Shown piece after piece: positions 12,539-23,069 of a stretch of 64,000 nt of DNA. The notes beneath the pieces are model-generated. The model made no database searches. It was not told where the DNA came from and saw nothing but the letters and a program-made list of their open reading frames with translations. Location of the stretch: assembly GCF_002234675.1 (NCBI RefSeq), contig NC_019859.2, forward strand, positions 17,454,311-17,518,310, read 5' to 3'. Position 1 is the first letter of the stretch. Every line of letters starts with the position of its first letter. This DNA comes from Oryzias latipes (Eukaryota; Chordata; Actinopteri; Beloniformes; Adrianichthyidae). The position numbers were made by a program, and so were the translations under genes.

Positions 12539-13121
12539 ATGGAAAATCAAAATCCCCCACCACCACCCCCACCCCCCCAGGAAGATAACCCCCCACCCCC
12601 ACCCCACCCAAGGAACCCCCAACCTACCCACAGCCGTGGGCCCAGGCCCCTGGTCTGGCACGCCGATGTGAATCGCGCGAGGCGGGACCGCAGAATCGCC
12701 AGCGACAATCAGGTGAGTTGAAAGTGTTTGCTCTAAAACACATCTTTCTCACATACGACACACCTCATTTCTCCACGATTTGTTTTCAAAGAAGCACAAT
12801 TTATAGTTACAAATACTCTTTTAAAATTGATTTCACATGAAAAAAAGACACATTTTAGCCTTTTTAGAGTTTTCCTCATTAAACTTTTCCCGTCTATTAC
12901 ACTGACCTATGTAGAAATGCTTTGTGTAGGCCCAACGTTTAAAATTTCACGTCATTTTCTTATTTAAACAATTTTATACACGCAGATTGTCTGAAGTTTT
13001 TCCTTGTGAAGTCAAATATTGTTTTTTATTCTGTCGTCAGTTTATTCTGGGGAGGCTGCTACCATTGGCGCGGAACGAGGAGGAGAGGCGCCGCCTCCGC
13101 CAAGTTTACGGTCCTAACTAA
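12539..13121 (+). CDS. Small proline-rich protein, B-type model (exons 12539-12712 and 13041-13121)
   Basis: The first coding exon has 58 codons: MENQN, eight prolines, QEDN, five prolines, HPRNPQP, RGPRPLVWH, then ADVNRARRDRR and a DNQ end. It ends CAG|gtgagttg in phase 0. The terminal exon is 26 codons in phase 0, for a predicted 84 aa. The intron is 328 bp, with a good donor and a pyrimidine-rich acceptor. The B cassette is the one nearest the terminal exon, so this is the simplest splice path. The protein is very Pro- and Arg-rich and probably disordered at its N-terminus. No known family is recognised. Confidence 0.5.
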
Positions 13122-14902
13122 AATGGTAAGTTTGACTACTCCTGCTTGTTGCGTGTGAACAGATGAGTCGGTGATGTTATTTTTCAATCAAATGTGCATT
13201 AAAAAAGAGGAAATCTAAAAACAAAACAAAAACAAAATAGAAAATAATGAAATAATAATTCAAAGAAAAGATTGACCTACAATTTTTGTTCTCTTTTATG
13301 ATATTATTAGCTCATTTAAAGAAATCCACATTTTATTTAAGTCAAAAAATGATAGATTTTCTTGTTCAGCCTGATCCAGTAGTCCATCACACTTTCGGTG
13401 GGGAGTGGCTTGGTGTCATAAAAGTCAGCCATGGGCATAGCAGAGTAGGCTAGCTCACCAAAGTGCTGCTTTAATAAGTCGAATATAACAGCAGGTGTTT
13501 GAGAGTCGTCAGTCAATGGAAGATTACGTTAAGTCACTGTCACTACATCTCTAGCTTTTCCCAACAACTTAGTTAAAACTTCAGTTTTCTGTTGTTGAAC
13601 TGGAAATTCTTTCTTAGACAGAAAAAGCTCTACCATCTGAACCCACTCATAAACTGAGCATTTGTCACTCCCATCACCTCTGTATATTGGTGGTTCCTTG
13701 ACGTCAGACTGCATTACAAGTTTGACACCAGACAGGTTCAGCTCAGGATGACTTGGAGCTGTTTGAAAACTGCTGTACGACAATGCTAACAATATATTTG
13801 TTTTCTTTTCAATCTAACGGACGCAAATCACAGAAGAGAACCCCGTCAAGGTGAGACATTTGTCTTGATATTACAATTTGTTGTGTGTGGAAACAAACTA
13901 TAGTTAGATACATTGTTTGTTAGATAAATATGCTTTCAGTGTTTTTTTCTTTGCCCATTGTACAATAAAATGTAAGCTAACCACTCAGCTTGTAGGTACT
14001 TCAACGTTAACCGTTTAATGTATTTTTGCAGAATAACAGAAAGAAATGGAAAATCAAAATCCCCCCACCACCTCCCCCACCCCCCCAGGAAGATAACCCC
14101 CACCCCCTCCAAGGAACCCCCAACCTGCCCCCAGCCGTGGGCCCAGGCCCCTGGTCTGGCATACAGTGAATGCCAGAGCGAAGGAAGCCCGCAGAGTCGC
14201 TTGGGAAAATCAGGTGAGTTTTCAGTGTTTTTTTTCTTTGCCCATTGTACAATAAAATGTAAGCTAACCACTCAGCTTGTAGGTACTTCAACGTTAACCG
14301 TTTAATGTATTTTTGCAGAATAACAGAAAGAAATGGAAAATCAAAATCCCCCACCCCCCCAGGAAGATAACCCCCACCCCCACCCCACCCAAGGAACCCC
14401 CAACCTGCCCACAGCCGTGGGCCAAGGCCCCTGGTCTGGCACGCCGATGTGAATCGCGCGAGGCGGGACCGCAGAATCGCCAGCGACAATCAGGTGAGTT
14501 GAAAGTGTTTGCTCTAAAACACATCTTTCTCACATACGACACACCTCATTTCTCCACGATTTTTTTTCAAAACAGCACAATTTATAGTTACAAATACTCT
14601 TTTAAAATTGATTTCACATGAAAAAAAGACACATTTTAGCCTTTTTAGAGTTTTCCTCATTAAACTTTTCCCGTCTATTACACTGACCTATGTAGAAATG
14701 CTTTGTGTAGGCCCAACGTTTAAAATTTCACGTCATTTTCTTATTTAAACAATTTTATACATGCAGATTGTCTGAAGTTTTTCCTTGTGAAGTCAAATAT
14801 TGTTTTTTATTCTGTCGTCAGTTTATTCTGGGGAGGCTGCTACCATTGGCGCGGAACGAGGAGGAGAGGCGCCGCCTCCGCCAAGTTTACGGTCCTAACT
14901 AA
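13122..14902 (+). repeat. Array unit 8
   Basis: Parts: gag-like fossil 13337-13792, cassette A 14032-14213, cassette B 14319-14493, terminal exon 14822-14902. Neither cassette is open to the donor in the ATG frame. Confidence 0.85.
13337..13792 (-). mobile_element. gag-like fossil (array copy 8)
   Basis: Same family and position, grouping with copies 1, 3, 4 and 6. Broken. Confidence 0.7.
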
Positions 14903-15112
14903 AATGGTAAGTTTGACTACTCCTGCTTGTTGTGTGTGAACAGATGAGTCGGTGATGTTATTTTTCAATCAAATGTGCATTAAAAAAGAGGAAATCTAAA
15001 AACAAAACAAAATAGAAAAAAAATGAAATAATAATTCAAAGAAAAGATTGACCTACAATTTTTGTTCTCTTTTATGATATTATTAGCTCATTTAAAGAAA
15101 TCCACATTTTAT

Positions 15113-15568
15113 TTAAGTCAAAAAATGATAGATTTTCTTGTTCAGCCTGATCCAGTAGTCCATCACACTTTCGGTGGGGAGTGGCTTGGTGTCATTAAAG
15201 TCAGCCATGGGCATAGCAGAGTAGGCTAGCTCACCAAAGTGCTGCTTTAATAAGTCGAATATAACAGCAGGTGTTTGAGAGTCGTCAGTCAATGGAAGAT
15301 TACGTAAAGTCACTGTCACTACATCTCTAGCTTTTCCCAACAACTTAGTTAAAACTTCAGTTTTCTGTTGTTGAACTGGAAATTCTTTCTTAGACAGAAA
15401 AAGCTCTACCATCTGAACCCACTCATAAACTGAGCATTTGTCACTCCCATCACCTCTGTATATTGGTGGTTCCTTGACGTCAGACTGCATTACAAGTTTG
15501 ACACCAGACAGGTTCAGCTCAGGATGACTTGGAGCTGTTTGAAAACTGCTGTACGACAATGCTAACAA
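15113..15568 (-). mobile_element. gag-like fossil (array copy 9)
   Basis: Same family and position, grouping with copies 2, 5 and 7. Confidence 0.7.
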
Positions 15569-16108
15569 TATATTTGTTTTCTTTTCAAACTAACGGACGC
15601 AAATCACAGAAGAGAACCCCGTCAAGGTGAGACATTTGTCTTGATATTACAATTTGTTGTGTGTGGAAACAAACTATAGTTAGATACATTGTTTGTTAGA
15701 TAAATATGCTTTCAGTGTTTTTTTTCTTTGCCCATTGTACAATAAAATGTAAGCTAACCACTCAGCTTGTAGGTACTTCAACGTTAACCGTTTAATGTAT
15801 TTTTGCAGAATAACAGAAAGAAATGGAAAATCAAAATCCCCCACCACCTCCCCCACCCCCCCAGGAAGATAACCCCCACCCCCTCCAAGGAACCCCCAAC
15901 CTGCCCCCAGCCGTGGGCCCAGGCCCCTGGTCTGGCATACAGCGAATGCCAGAGCGAAGGAAGCCCGCAGAGTCGCTTGGGAAAATCAGGTGAGTTTTCA
16001 GTGTTTTTTTTCTTTGCCCATTGTACAATAAAATGTAAGCTAACCACTCAGCTTGTAGGTACTTCAACGTTAACCGTTAAATGTATTTTTGCAGGATAAC
16101 AGAAAGAA

Positions 16109-16691
16109 ATGGAAAATCAAAATCCCCCACCACCACCCCCACCCCCCCAGGAAGATAACCCCCCACCCCCACCCCACCCAAGGAACCCCCAACCTGCCCA
16201 CAGCCGTGGGCCCAGGCCCCTGGTCTGGCACGCCGATGTGAATCGCGCGAGGCGGGACCGCAGAATCGCCAGCGACAATCAGGTGAGTTGAAAGTGTTTG
16301 CTCTAAAACACATCTTTCTCACATACGACACACCTCATTTCTCCACGATTTGTTTTCAAAGAAGCACAATTTATAGTTACAAATACTCTTTTAAAATTGA
16401 TTTCACATGAAAAAAAGACACATTTTAGCCTTTTTAGAGTTTTCCTCATTAAACTTTTCCCGTCTATTACACTGACCTATGTAGAAATGCTTTGTGTAGG
16501 CCCAACGTTTAAAATTTCACGTCATTTTCTTATTTAAACAATTTTATACACGCAGATTGTCTGAAGTTTTTCCTTGTGAAGTCAAATATTGTTTTTTATT
16601 CTGTCGTCAGTTTATTCTGGGGAGGCTGCTACCATTGGCGCGGAACGAGGAGGAGAGGCGCCGCCTCCGCCAAGTTTACGGTCCTAACTAA
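16109..16691 (+). CDS. Small proline-rich protein, B-type model (exons 16109-16282 and 16611-16691)
   Basis: A second fully open B-type gene, predicted at 84 aa. It differs from the copy at 12,539 only slightly, with Ala in place of Thr before HSRGPRPLVW. Donor, acceptor and phase are the same. Its C-tract length keeps the ATG in frame with the conserved QEDN and DNQ segments, which most cassettes do not. Confidence 0.5.
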
Positions 16692-16906
16692 AATGGTAAG
16701 TTTGACTACTCCTGCTTGTTGCGTGTGAACAGATGAGTCGGTGATGTTATTTTTCAATCAAATGTGCATTAAAAAAGAGGAAATCTAAAAACAAAACAAA
16801 AACAAAATAGAAAATAATTAAATAATAATTCAAAGAAAAGATTGACCTACAATTTTTGTTCTCTTTTATGATATTATTAGCTCATTTAAAGAAATCCACA
16901 TTTTAT

Positions 16907-17362
16907 TTAAGTCAAAAAATGATAGATTTTCTTGTTCAGCCTGATCCAGTAGTCCATCACACTTTCGGTGGGGAGTGGCTTGGTGTCATAAAAGTCAGCC
17001 ATGGGCATAGCAGAGTAGGCTAGCTCACCAAAGTGCTGCTTTAATAAGTCGAATATAACAGCAGGTGTTTGAGAGTCGTCAGTCAATGGAAGATTACGTA
17101 AAGTCACTGTCACTACATCTCTAGCTTTTCCCAACAACTTAGTTAAAACTTCAGTTTTCTGTTGTTGAACTGGAAATTCTTTCTTAGACAGAAAAAGCTC
17201 TACCATCTGAACCCACTCATAAACTGAGCATTTGTCACTCCCATCACCTCTGTATATTGGTGGTTCCTTGACGTCAGACTGCATTACAAGTTTGACACCA
17301 GACAGGTTCAGCTCAGGATGACTTGGAGCTGTTTGAAAACTGCTGTACGACAATGCTAACAA
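16907..17362 (-). mobile_element. gag-like fossil (array copy 10)
   Basis: Same family and position, grouping with copies 2, 5, 7 and 9. Confidence 0.7.
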
Positions 17363-18213
17363 TATATTTGTTTTCTTTTCAAACTAACGGACGCAAATCA
17401 CAGAAGAGAACCCCGTCAAGGTGAGACATTTGTCTTGATATTACAATTTGTTGTGTGTGGAAACAAACTATAGTTAGATACATTGTTTGTTAGATAAATA
17501 TGCTTTCAGTGTTTTTTTTCTTTGCCCATTGTACAATAAAATGTAAGCTAACCACTCAGCTTGTAGGTACTTCAACGTTAACCGTTTAATGTATTTTTGC
17601 AGAATAACAGAAAGAAATGGAAAATCAAAATCCCCCACCACCTCCCCCACCCCCCCAGGAAGATAACCCCCACCCCCTCCAAGGAACCCCCAACCTGCCC
17701 CCAGCCGTGGGCCCAGGCCCCTGGTCTGGCATACAGCGAATGCCAGAGCGAAGGAAGCCCGCAGAGTCGCTTGGGAAAATCAGGTGAGTTTTCAGTGTTT
17801 TTTTTCTTTGCCCATTGTACAATAAAATGTAAGCTAACCACTCAGCTTGTAAGTACTTCAACGTTAACCGTTTAATGTATTTTTGCAGAATAACAGAAAG
17901 AAACGGAAAATCAAAATCCCCCACCACCACCCCCACCCCCCCAGGAAGATAACCCCCCCACCCCCACCCCCAGGAAGATAACCCCCCACCCCCACCCCAC
18001 CCAAGGAACCCCCAGCCGTGGGCCCAGGCCCCTGGTCTGGCATACAGCGAATGCCAGAGCGAAGGAAGCCCGCAGAGTCGCTTGGGAAAATCAGGTGAGT
18101 TTTCAGTGTTTTTTTTCTTTGCCCATTGTACAATAAAATGTAAGCTAACCACTCAGCTTGTAGGTACTTCAACGTTAACCGTTAAATGTATTTTTGCAGA
18201 ATAACAGAAAGAA

Positions 18214-19404
18214 ATGGAAAATCAAAATCCCCCACCACCACCCCCACCCCCCCAGGAAGATAACCCCCCACCCCCACCCCACCCAAGGAACCCCCAACCT
18301 GCCCACAGCCGTGGGCCCAGGCCCCTGGTCTGGCATACAGCGAATGCCAGAGCGAAGGAAGCCCGCAGAGTCGCTTGGGAAAATCAGGTGAGTTTTCAGT
18401 GTTTTTTTTCTTTGCCCATTGTACAATAAAATGTAAGCTAACCACTCAGCTTGTAGGTACTTCAACGTTAACCGTTTAATGTATTTTTGCAGAATAACAG
18501 AAAGAAATGGAAAATCAAAATCCCCCACCACCACCCCCACCCCCCAGGAAGATAACTCCCCACCCCAACCCCACACCCAGGAAGATAACCCCCCACCCCC
18601 ACCCCACCCAAGGAACCCCCAGCCGTGGGCCCAGGCCCCTGGTCTGGCATACAGCAAATGCCAGAGCGAAGGAAGCCCGCAGAGTCGCTTGGGGAAAATC
18701 AGGTGAGTTTTCAGTGTTTTTTTTCTTTGCCCATTGTACAATAAAATGTAAGCTAACCACTCAGCTTGTAGGTACTTCAACGTTAACCGTTAAATGTATT
18801 TTTGCAGAATAACAGAAAGAAATGGAAAATCAAAATCCCCCACCACCACCCCCACCCCCCCAGGAAGATAACCCCCCACCCCCACCCCACCCAAGGAACC
18901 CCCAACCTGCCCACAGCCGTGGGCCCAGGCCCCTGGTCTGGCACGCCGATGTGAATCGCGCGAGGCGGGACCGCAGAATCGCCAGCGACAATCAGGTGAG
19001 TTGAAAGTGTTTGCTCTAAAACACATCTTTCTCACATACGACACACCTCATTTCTCCACGATTTGTTTTCAAAGAAGCACAATTTATAGTTACAAATACT
19101 CTTTTAAAATTGATTTCACATGAAAAAAAGACACATTTTAGCCTTTTTAGAGTTTTCCTCATTAAACTTTTCCCGTCTATCACACTGACCTATGTAGAAA
19201 TGCTTTGTGTAGGCCCAACGTTTAAAATTTCACGTCATTTTCTTATTTAAACAATTTTATACACGCAGATTGTCTGAAGTTTTTCCTTGTGAAGTCAAAT
19301 ATTGTTTTTTATTCTGTCGTCAGTTTATTCTGGGGAGGCTGCTACCATTGGCGCGGAACGAGGAGGAGAGGCGCCGCCTCCGCCAAGTTTACGGTCCTAA
19401 CTAA
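18214..19404 (+). CDS. Small proline-rich protein, A-type alternative of unit 10 (exons 18214-18387 and 19324-19404)
   Basis: Cassette A3 has 58 codons and is open from ATG to the phase-0 CAG. It carries the A-type helix (HTANARAKEARR, ending ENQ) in place of the B-type helix. Joined to the shared terminal exon it would give 84 aa. It must skip the cassettes at 18493 and 18808. With the B model below, this unit could make two proteins with the same tail but different helices. Usage is inferred. Confidence 0.35.
18822..19404 (+). CDS. Small proline-rich protein, B-type model of unit 10 (exons 18822-18995 and 19324-19404)
   Basis: An open 58-codon cassette plus the 26-codon terminal exon, phase 0 at the junction, 84 aa. 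It is the cassette nearest the terminal exon. The encoded residues match the unit 9 copy. The B-type helix is ADVNRARRDRR followed by IASDNQ. Confidence 0.5.
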
Positions 19405-20057
19405 AATGGTAAGTTTGACTACTCCTGCTTGTTGTGTGTGAACAGATGAGTCGGTGATGTTATTTTTCAATCAAATGTGCATTAAAAAAGAGGAAATCTA
19501 AAAACAAAACAAAAACAAAATAGAAAATAATTAAATAATAATTCAAAGAAAAGATTGACCTACAATTTTTGTTCTCTTTTATGATATTATTAGCTCATTT
19601 AAAGAAATCCACATTTTATTTAAGTCAAAAAATGATAGATTTTCTTGTTCAGCCTGATCCAGTAGTCCATCACACTTTCGGTGGGGAGTGGCTTGGTGTC
19701 ATAAAAGTCAGCCATGGGCATAGCAGAGTAGGCTAGCTCACCAAAGTGCTGCTTTAATAAGTCGAATATAACAGCAGGTGTTTGAGAGTCGTCAGTCAAT
19801 GGAAGATTACGTAAAGTCACTGTCACTACATCTCTAGCTTTTCCCAACAACTTAGTTAAAACTTCAGTTTTCTGTTGTTGAACTGGAAATTCTTTCTTAG
19901 ACAGAAAAAGCTCTACCATCTGAACCCACTCATAAACTGAGCATTTGTCACTCCCATCACCTCTGTATATTGGTGGTTCCTTGACGTCAGACTGCATTAC
20001 AAGTTTGACACCAGACAGGTTCAGCTCAGGATGACTTGGAGCTGTTTGAAAACTGCT
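19405..20057. repeat. Last, partial array unit
   Basis: The 3' flank of terminal exon 10 continues into an eleventh antisense gag-like fossil. At about 20,057 the sequence leaves the array pattern (ctgctgtgggactg instead of ctgctgtacgac) and no 5' exon or cassettes follow. This is the array's right edge. Confidence 0.8.
19620..20056 (-). mobile_element. gag-like fossil (array copy 11, edge)
   Basis: Same family as the others, truncated at the array edge. Confidence 0.7.
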
Positions 20058-20421
20058 GTGGGACTGTGAAGGAGAACTCCCAACATTGTTCTGAATCTGA
20101 GCAGCAATAGACTGACCAATCTAATCTAATCTAATTAATAAACGCATGAGAAAACCATCACCAGTAATTATTACACATTTGAAAAAAATAGAAAAACTAG
20201 GCTTTTCAAATCAATGAATTCCTATTATTTACTCAAAAAAACACATTTTTGTCTCATTTTTAAAAAACAAATTTGCATGTGGATGTTTCAGTAATAATTA
20301 GAAATGTATATTTCTGATTTGAACACCTTTTTAATTGAGTTTATGTACAAATAGAAACATTTGTCATTTTTTTGAATAGAAACATTTGTCATTTTTTGCT
20401 CAAGAAAGTTATGTTAGATCT

Positions 20422-20460
20422 AGGGCTGTGACGATAACCGCATCACCGCGGTGATGAGGT
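20422..20460. mobile_element. hAT-like terminus with CATCACCGCGGTGATG palindrome
   Basis: The sequence tagggctgtgacgataac followed by a 16-base perfect palindrome looks like the end of a fish non-autonomous hAT element. The same terminus occurs in the right arm near 58,020-58,065 and twice in the right array, near 60,230-60,270 and 63,590-63,630. I could not place its partner terminus. Confidence 0.4.
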
Positions 20461-20479
20461 CATCAAAATGAGGTCCATT

Positions 20480-20939
20480 TTAACTGTCAAATTAGACATT
20501 TCTAAATGAATTTTGGTACACATTTACCATGGACCTTTTTTAAAATGAAATGTCAAATACCATTTTCATTATCATTTTAATTAAGTGACAGAATAAGCTG
20601 TATTGAGGAAGGAAATGATAAAGCATTTTTAAATATTGCTTTTTTTTTTTAATTTTGAGTCAAAAAATGCAGCTTCATTTTGAAAATGAAAAAGCATTTC
20701 TGTTAATCCATTTTAATTGTCAAATTAGACATTTCTAAATGAATTATGCTACACATTTACCAGAGAACGTCTTGAAAATGAAATGTCAAATACCATTTTC
20801 ATTTTCATTTTAATTAAGTGACAGAATAAGATGTGTTGAGGAAAGAAATGAAAAAGCATTTTGAAATATTGCTTTTTCATTTTATTTTTGAGTCAAAAAA
20901 TGCAGCTTCATTTTGAAAATTAAAAAGCATTTCTGGTTT
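20480..20939. repeat. Two-copy 232 bp direct repeat, AT-rich
   Basis: Two adjacent segments, starting near 20,486 and 20,718 with gtcaaattagacatttc, run in parallel to the shared gcagcttcattttgaaaat end. The right arm and right-array copies have a single copy. The repeat is therefore either a left-arm duplication or collapsed elsewhere. Confidence 0.7.
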
Positions 20940-20999
20940 TGACTTTGCTTTTTATATATGCTACATAATCGCTTCCATAGTTTCTATATGGGAAACCTT

Positions 21000-21270
21000 T
21001 TATCACTCTTCTTCTCTCCTCGTCGCACCCGCCTGCGCGCGCCCGCGGCTGTCACTGTCTCAGAAGCACGCGGCACGTGCGCTGTTTCAGAAACACACAT
21101 GTCCTCATTCTACATAAGTTTCTGTCTTGCGAGGAAATACGACAAATTTGCTGCGTTCTAATTATTCATTTCCATTGTATTCATTTCCATCACAAGCTGC
21201 GTGCATTCTTGAGTGCGCGACACGGCCGCCCGCCGGAGGATTTTGTGTTGGGGGGGGGTATTACTGTTCT
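21000..21270. promoter_or_regulatory. GC-rich, CpG-rich block, possible promoter
   Basis: A sharply GC-rich island (cgcacccgcctgcgcgcgcc and nearby CpGs) sits in AT-rich surroundings after tatatgggaaac. It recurs near 57,500-57,740, 59,690-59,930 and 63,050-63,280. In the right array it lies just upstream of the 5' region of the small genes on the minus strand. Promoter activity is an inference from composition and place only. Confidence 0.3.
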
Positions 21271-21276
21271 CAGTCA

Positions 21277-22048
21277 CTCTGTAATAGAGGGCTGCATTGG
21301 GATCCGGTCCCGCCGAGTCCCGCGGGACCCAACCCAAATCTCGTGGGATTGGGCGGTTTGGATTGTGCTGCGGGCGGGAGCGGGCGGCAAAAAATAAACC
21401 CCGCGGGATCAGTGCTGGCATGAATATCTCATGAATATATATTAGCGGACTACGTTAGGCTGTGCAGCTGTTGGTTTTTTAAGGCCCGTTCACACCGGGA
21501 CGAATTTCGTCGGCGATTTTCGCCGACGTTTAACGCCGCGTGACTAAACAAAGGGCACCAATGTGAGTGTGCACACCGACGCGTAAAAACGCCACACGTC
21601 AAAGCGTAAAAAAAAACAAACGCCTCGGGTTCGTTTTTTTTTTTCGACGCAACGCGTCGAAATCTATTCGACCAATGAGAATGGCGCTTTTGCACACGTG
21701 TCTGGAGCTTCTGAAGTTACAGTAAAACACAACTTGGGGGCGCTCAAACACAAAACTGCCGAACGGGATTTGTGAAAATATATTTAATATTTAAGTTGTA
21801 CATTACACAAGAGGAATGCATCAAAAGATGAGGCTGCAGGAGGTCATGAATCTCTTTAATAATATCAATAAAAATACGTGTTTTTTTCCTGCGGGACGGG
21901 GGACGATACAAAATCAATGCATCTCTATTACTGTGCGGGACTAAATTCTCTGAGTTTTGCGGGTGCGGGCGGGATTGGTCAAAAATTCAGCGGGCGCGGG
22001 CGGGAGCGGGATGAAGAAAATAGTCCCGCGCAGGGCTTTACTCTGTAA
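21277..22048. mobile_element. hAT element, 756 bp, with 8 bp target duplication CTCTGTAA
   Basis: The element runs 21,285-22,040. CTCTGTAA stands at 21,277-21,284 and again at 22,041-22,048. The ends are short imperfect inverted repeats (TAGAGGGCTGC against TAAAGCCCTGC read inward), with Cys/Gly-poor, GGGAC-rich subterminal repeats and no transposase frame. The right arm has the uninterrupted site near 57,460-57,475. It is non-autonomous, and its insertion is younger than the arm duplication. Confidence 0.9.
21480..21715. mobile_element. MITE-like sequence nested inside the hAT element
   Basis: The segment starts ggcccgttcacaccgggacg, a form common at the ends of fish MITEs, and has internal palindromes such as ggcgattttcgcc. 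It carries no coding frame. Its right boundary is not clear. Confidence 0.35.
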
Positions 22049-22186
22049 CACCAAACATGAACGCGCGCTGTTAGATTTCCATGAATATCACTACATTTTC
22101 TTGTTGGGAACTATTTTGTTTGCAGCAAAGTTACGTGTCTGAATAAACAACGGCGGAGCCTCCTGCCCCGCGTTCTTCATGGGTGT

Positions 22187-22408
22187 CAGGCTTCACGACT
22201 ACCGGAGAGGTGACAAAGTGTCTGCAGTCTGTTTATTACTGGGCAATATCTAATATTCTGGGAAGATGTCTGTACCAGAGAGCACAGGCGAAGCCTCACA
22301 TGCAGCCAGAGGGCAGAAGAATCAACACGCACCCCCCAACACACGTGTGCGCGCTTCTTCCTCCTAGTCCTACACAAGACGCAGCGCGCAGACACAGTCA
22401 CAGTTCTA
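22187..22408 (-). mobile_element. Solo-LTR-like segment
   Basis: Read on the minus strand it begins TGTGACTGTG, contains AATAAA and ends GCCTGACA, as an LTR would. It abuts an L1 fragment. The same piece lies in the right arm at about 57,100-57,325. No clear target duplication is visible, so the call is tentative. Confidence 0.35.
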
Positions 22409-22930
22409 CTCCCAATTCCTAAATCTGCAAGGGAAGCGATAAACCAGGCCAATTTTAACTTCATCTGGAAAAACAAAACTCATTATATTAAAAAAGGAAC
22501 AATAATTCAGGATTACAGTGAAGGTGGACTTAATAGTCTTTGAAAGTTTGGATGGTATGATTAAGTTAAACTGACTTAGGTCTTTCTGCAAAATGAAAGA
22601 AATATTTGGTTTCTTATTTGTTCCAACATTTTCTCTCATCTAGGGGGCACTGAGTTCCTTCTAAAATGTGATTTTGATTACAGAAAACTTCCTATTAAAC
22701 TTTCTACTTCTCATCAGCAGGTGTTACTGTACGGCAAACTCATATTCAAACATAACTTTAGTCCACATAACACTCCCATATGGAGCTGTCGGTATAATTT
22801 ATGTAGGAACAAATCAATATTTTTACAAAAATTAGATCGATAATGGTATTTTGTCATTATTACATATTATGAATGATAATGGAAACATAATCTCATTGGA
22901 AACTTTTTTCCTGTAAGTTTGAATTGAATG
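22409..22930 (+). mobile_element. L1-like LINE fragment (3' part of the RT ORF)
   Basis: It matches the LINE at 31,450-31,980 at the nucleotide level, starting cccaattcctaaatctgcaa and running through the gattacagtgaaggtgga segment. It has many small differences and no long frame. Truncated at both ends. Confidence 0.75.
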
Positions 22931-23069
22931 ATAGAAATCAATACAATGGAAATGCTTTGTGTGAAGCCCCAAAAAAATTCTAGTCATTTTCTTATTTAAA
23001 CAATTTTATACACACAGATTGTTTCCAGTTTTTCCTTGTGAAGTCATTTGTTTTTTATTCTGTCATCAG

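Larger units (their letters stand above)
11017..13121 (+). repeat. Array unit 7 (three cassettes)
   Basis: At 2,105 bp this unit holds two A cassettes (11922-12103 short, 12209-12419 long) and one B cassette (12525-12712) before the terminal exon 13041-13121. The gag-like fossil is at 11227-11682. The extra cassette came with its own intron half, so the duplication unit is intron plus exon, about 290-320 bp. Confidence 0.85.
14903..16691 (+). repeat. Array unit 9
   Basis: Parts: gag-like fossil 15113-15568, cassette A 15809-15989, cassette B 16095-16282 (open), terminal exon 16611-16691. The A cassette here reads gcgaatgcc where the early units read gtgaatgcc. Confidence 0.85.
16692..19404 (+). 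repeat. Array unit 10 (five cassettes)
   Basis: The longest unit, 2,713 bp. It has four A cassettes (17603-17783, 17889-18094, 18200-18387, 18493-18702) and one B cassette (18808-18995), each with its own ttttgcag acceptor and gtgagt donor, then the terminal exon 19324-19404. The gag-like fossil is at 16907-17362. Cassettes A3 and B are open from ATG to donor. Cassette A2 has an extra internal CAGGAAGATAAC repeat. Confidence 0.85.
1..20057. repeat. Tandem array of 1.8 kb units, small spliced gene plus antisense gag-like fossil
   Basis: Eleven terminal exons and eleven gag-like fragments recur in the same order and are nearly identical. Spacing is about 1,780-1,820 bp, stretched to 2,105 and 2,713 bp where extra proline-rich cassettes are present. 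Units 1-3 recur as units 4-6 at a shift of about 5,380 bp, so there is a higher-order period of three units, followed by a two-unit alternation. The array is cut by the window start. On the right it ends inside the eleventh gag-like fragment, where the composite arm begins. High identity between units points to recent amplification or homogenisation. Confidence 0.95.

Noticed and set aside
1-20057. CRISPR-like or satellite array
   Set aside because: Units are 1.8 kb with splice sites and exons, not short repeats with spacers, and the host is a eukaryote.
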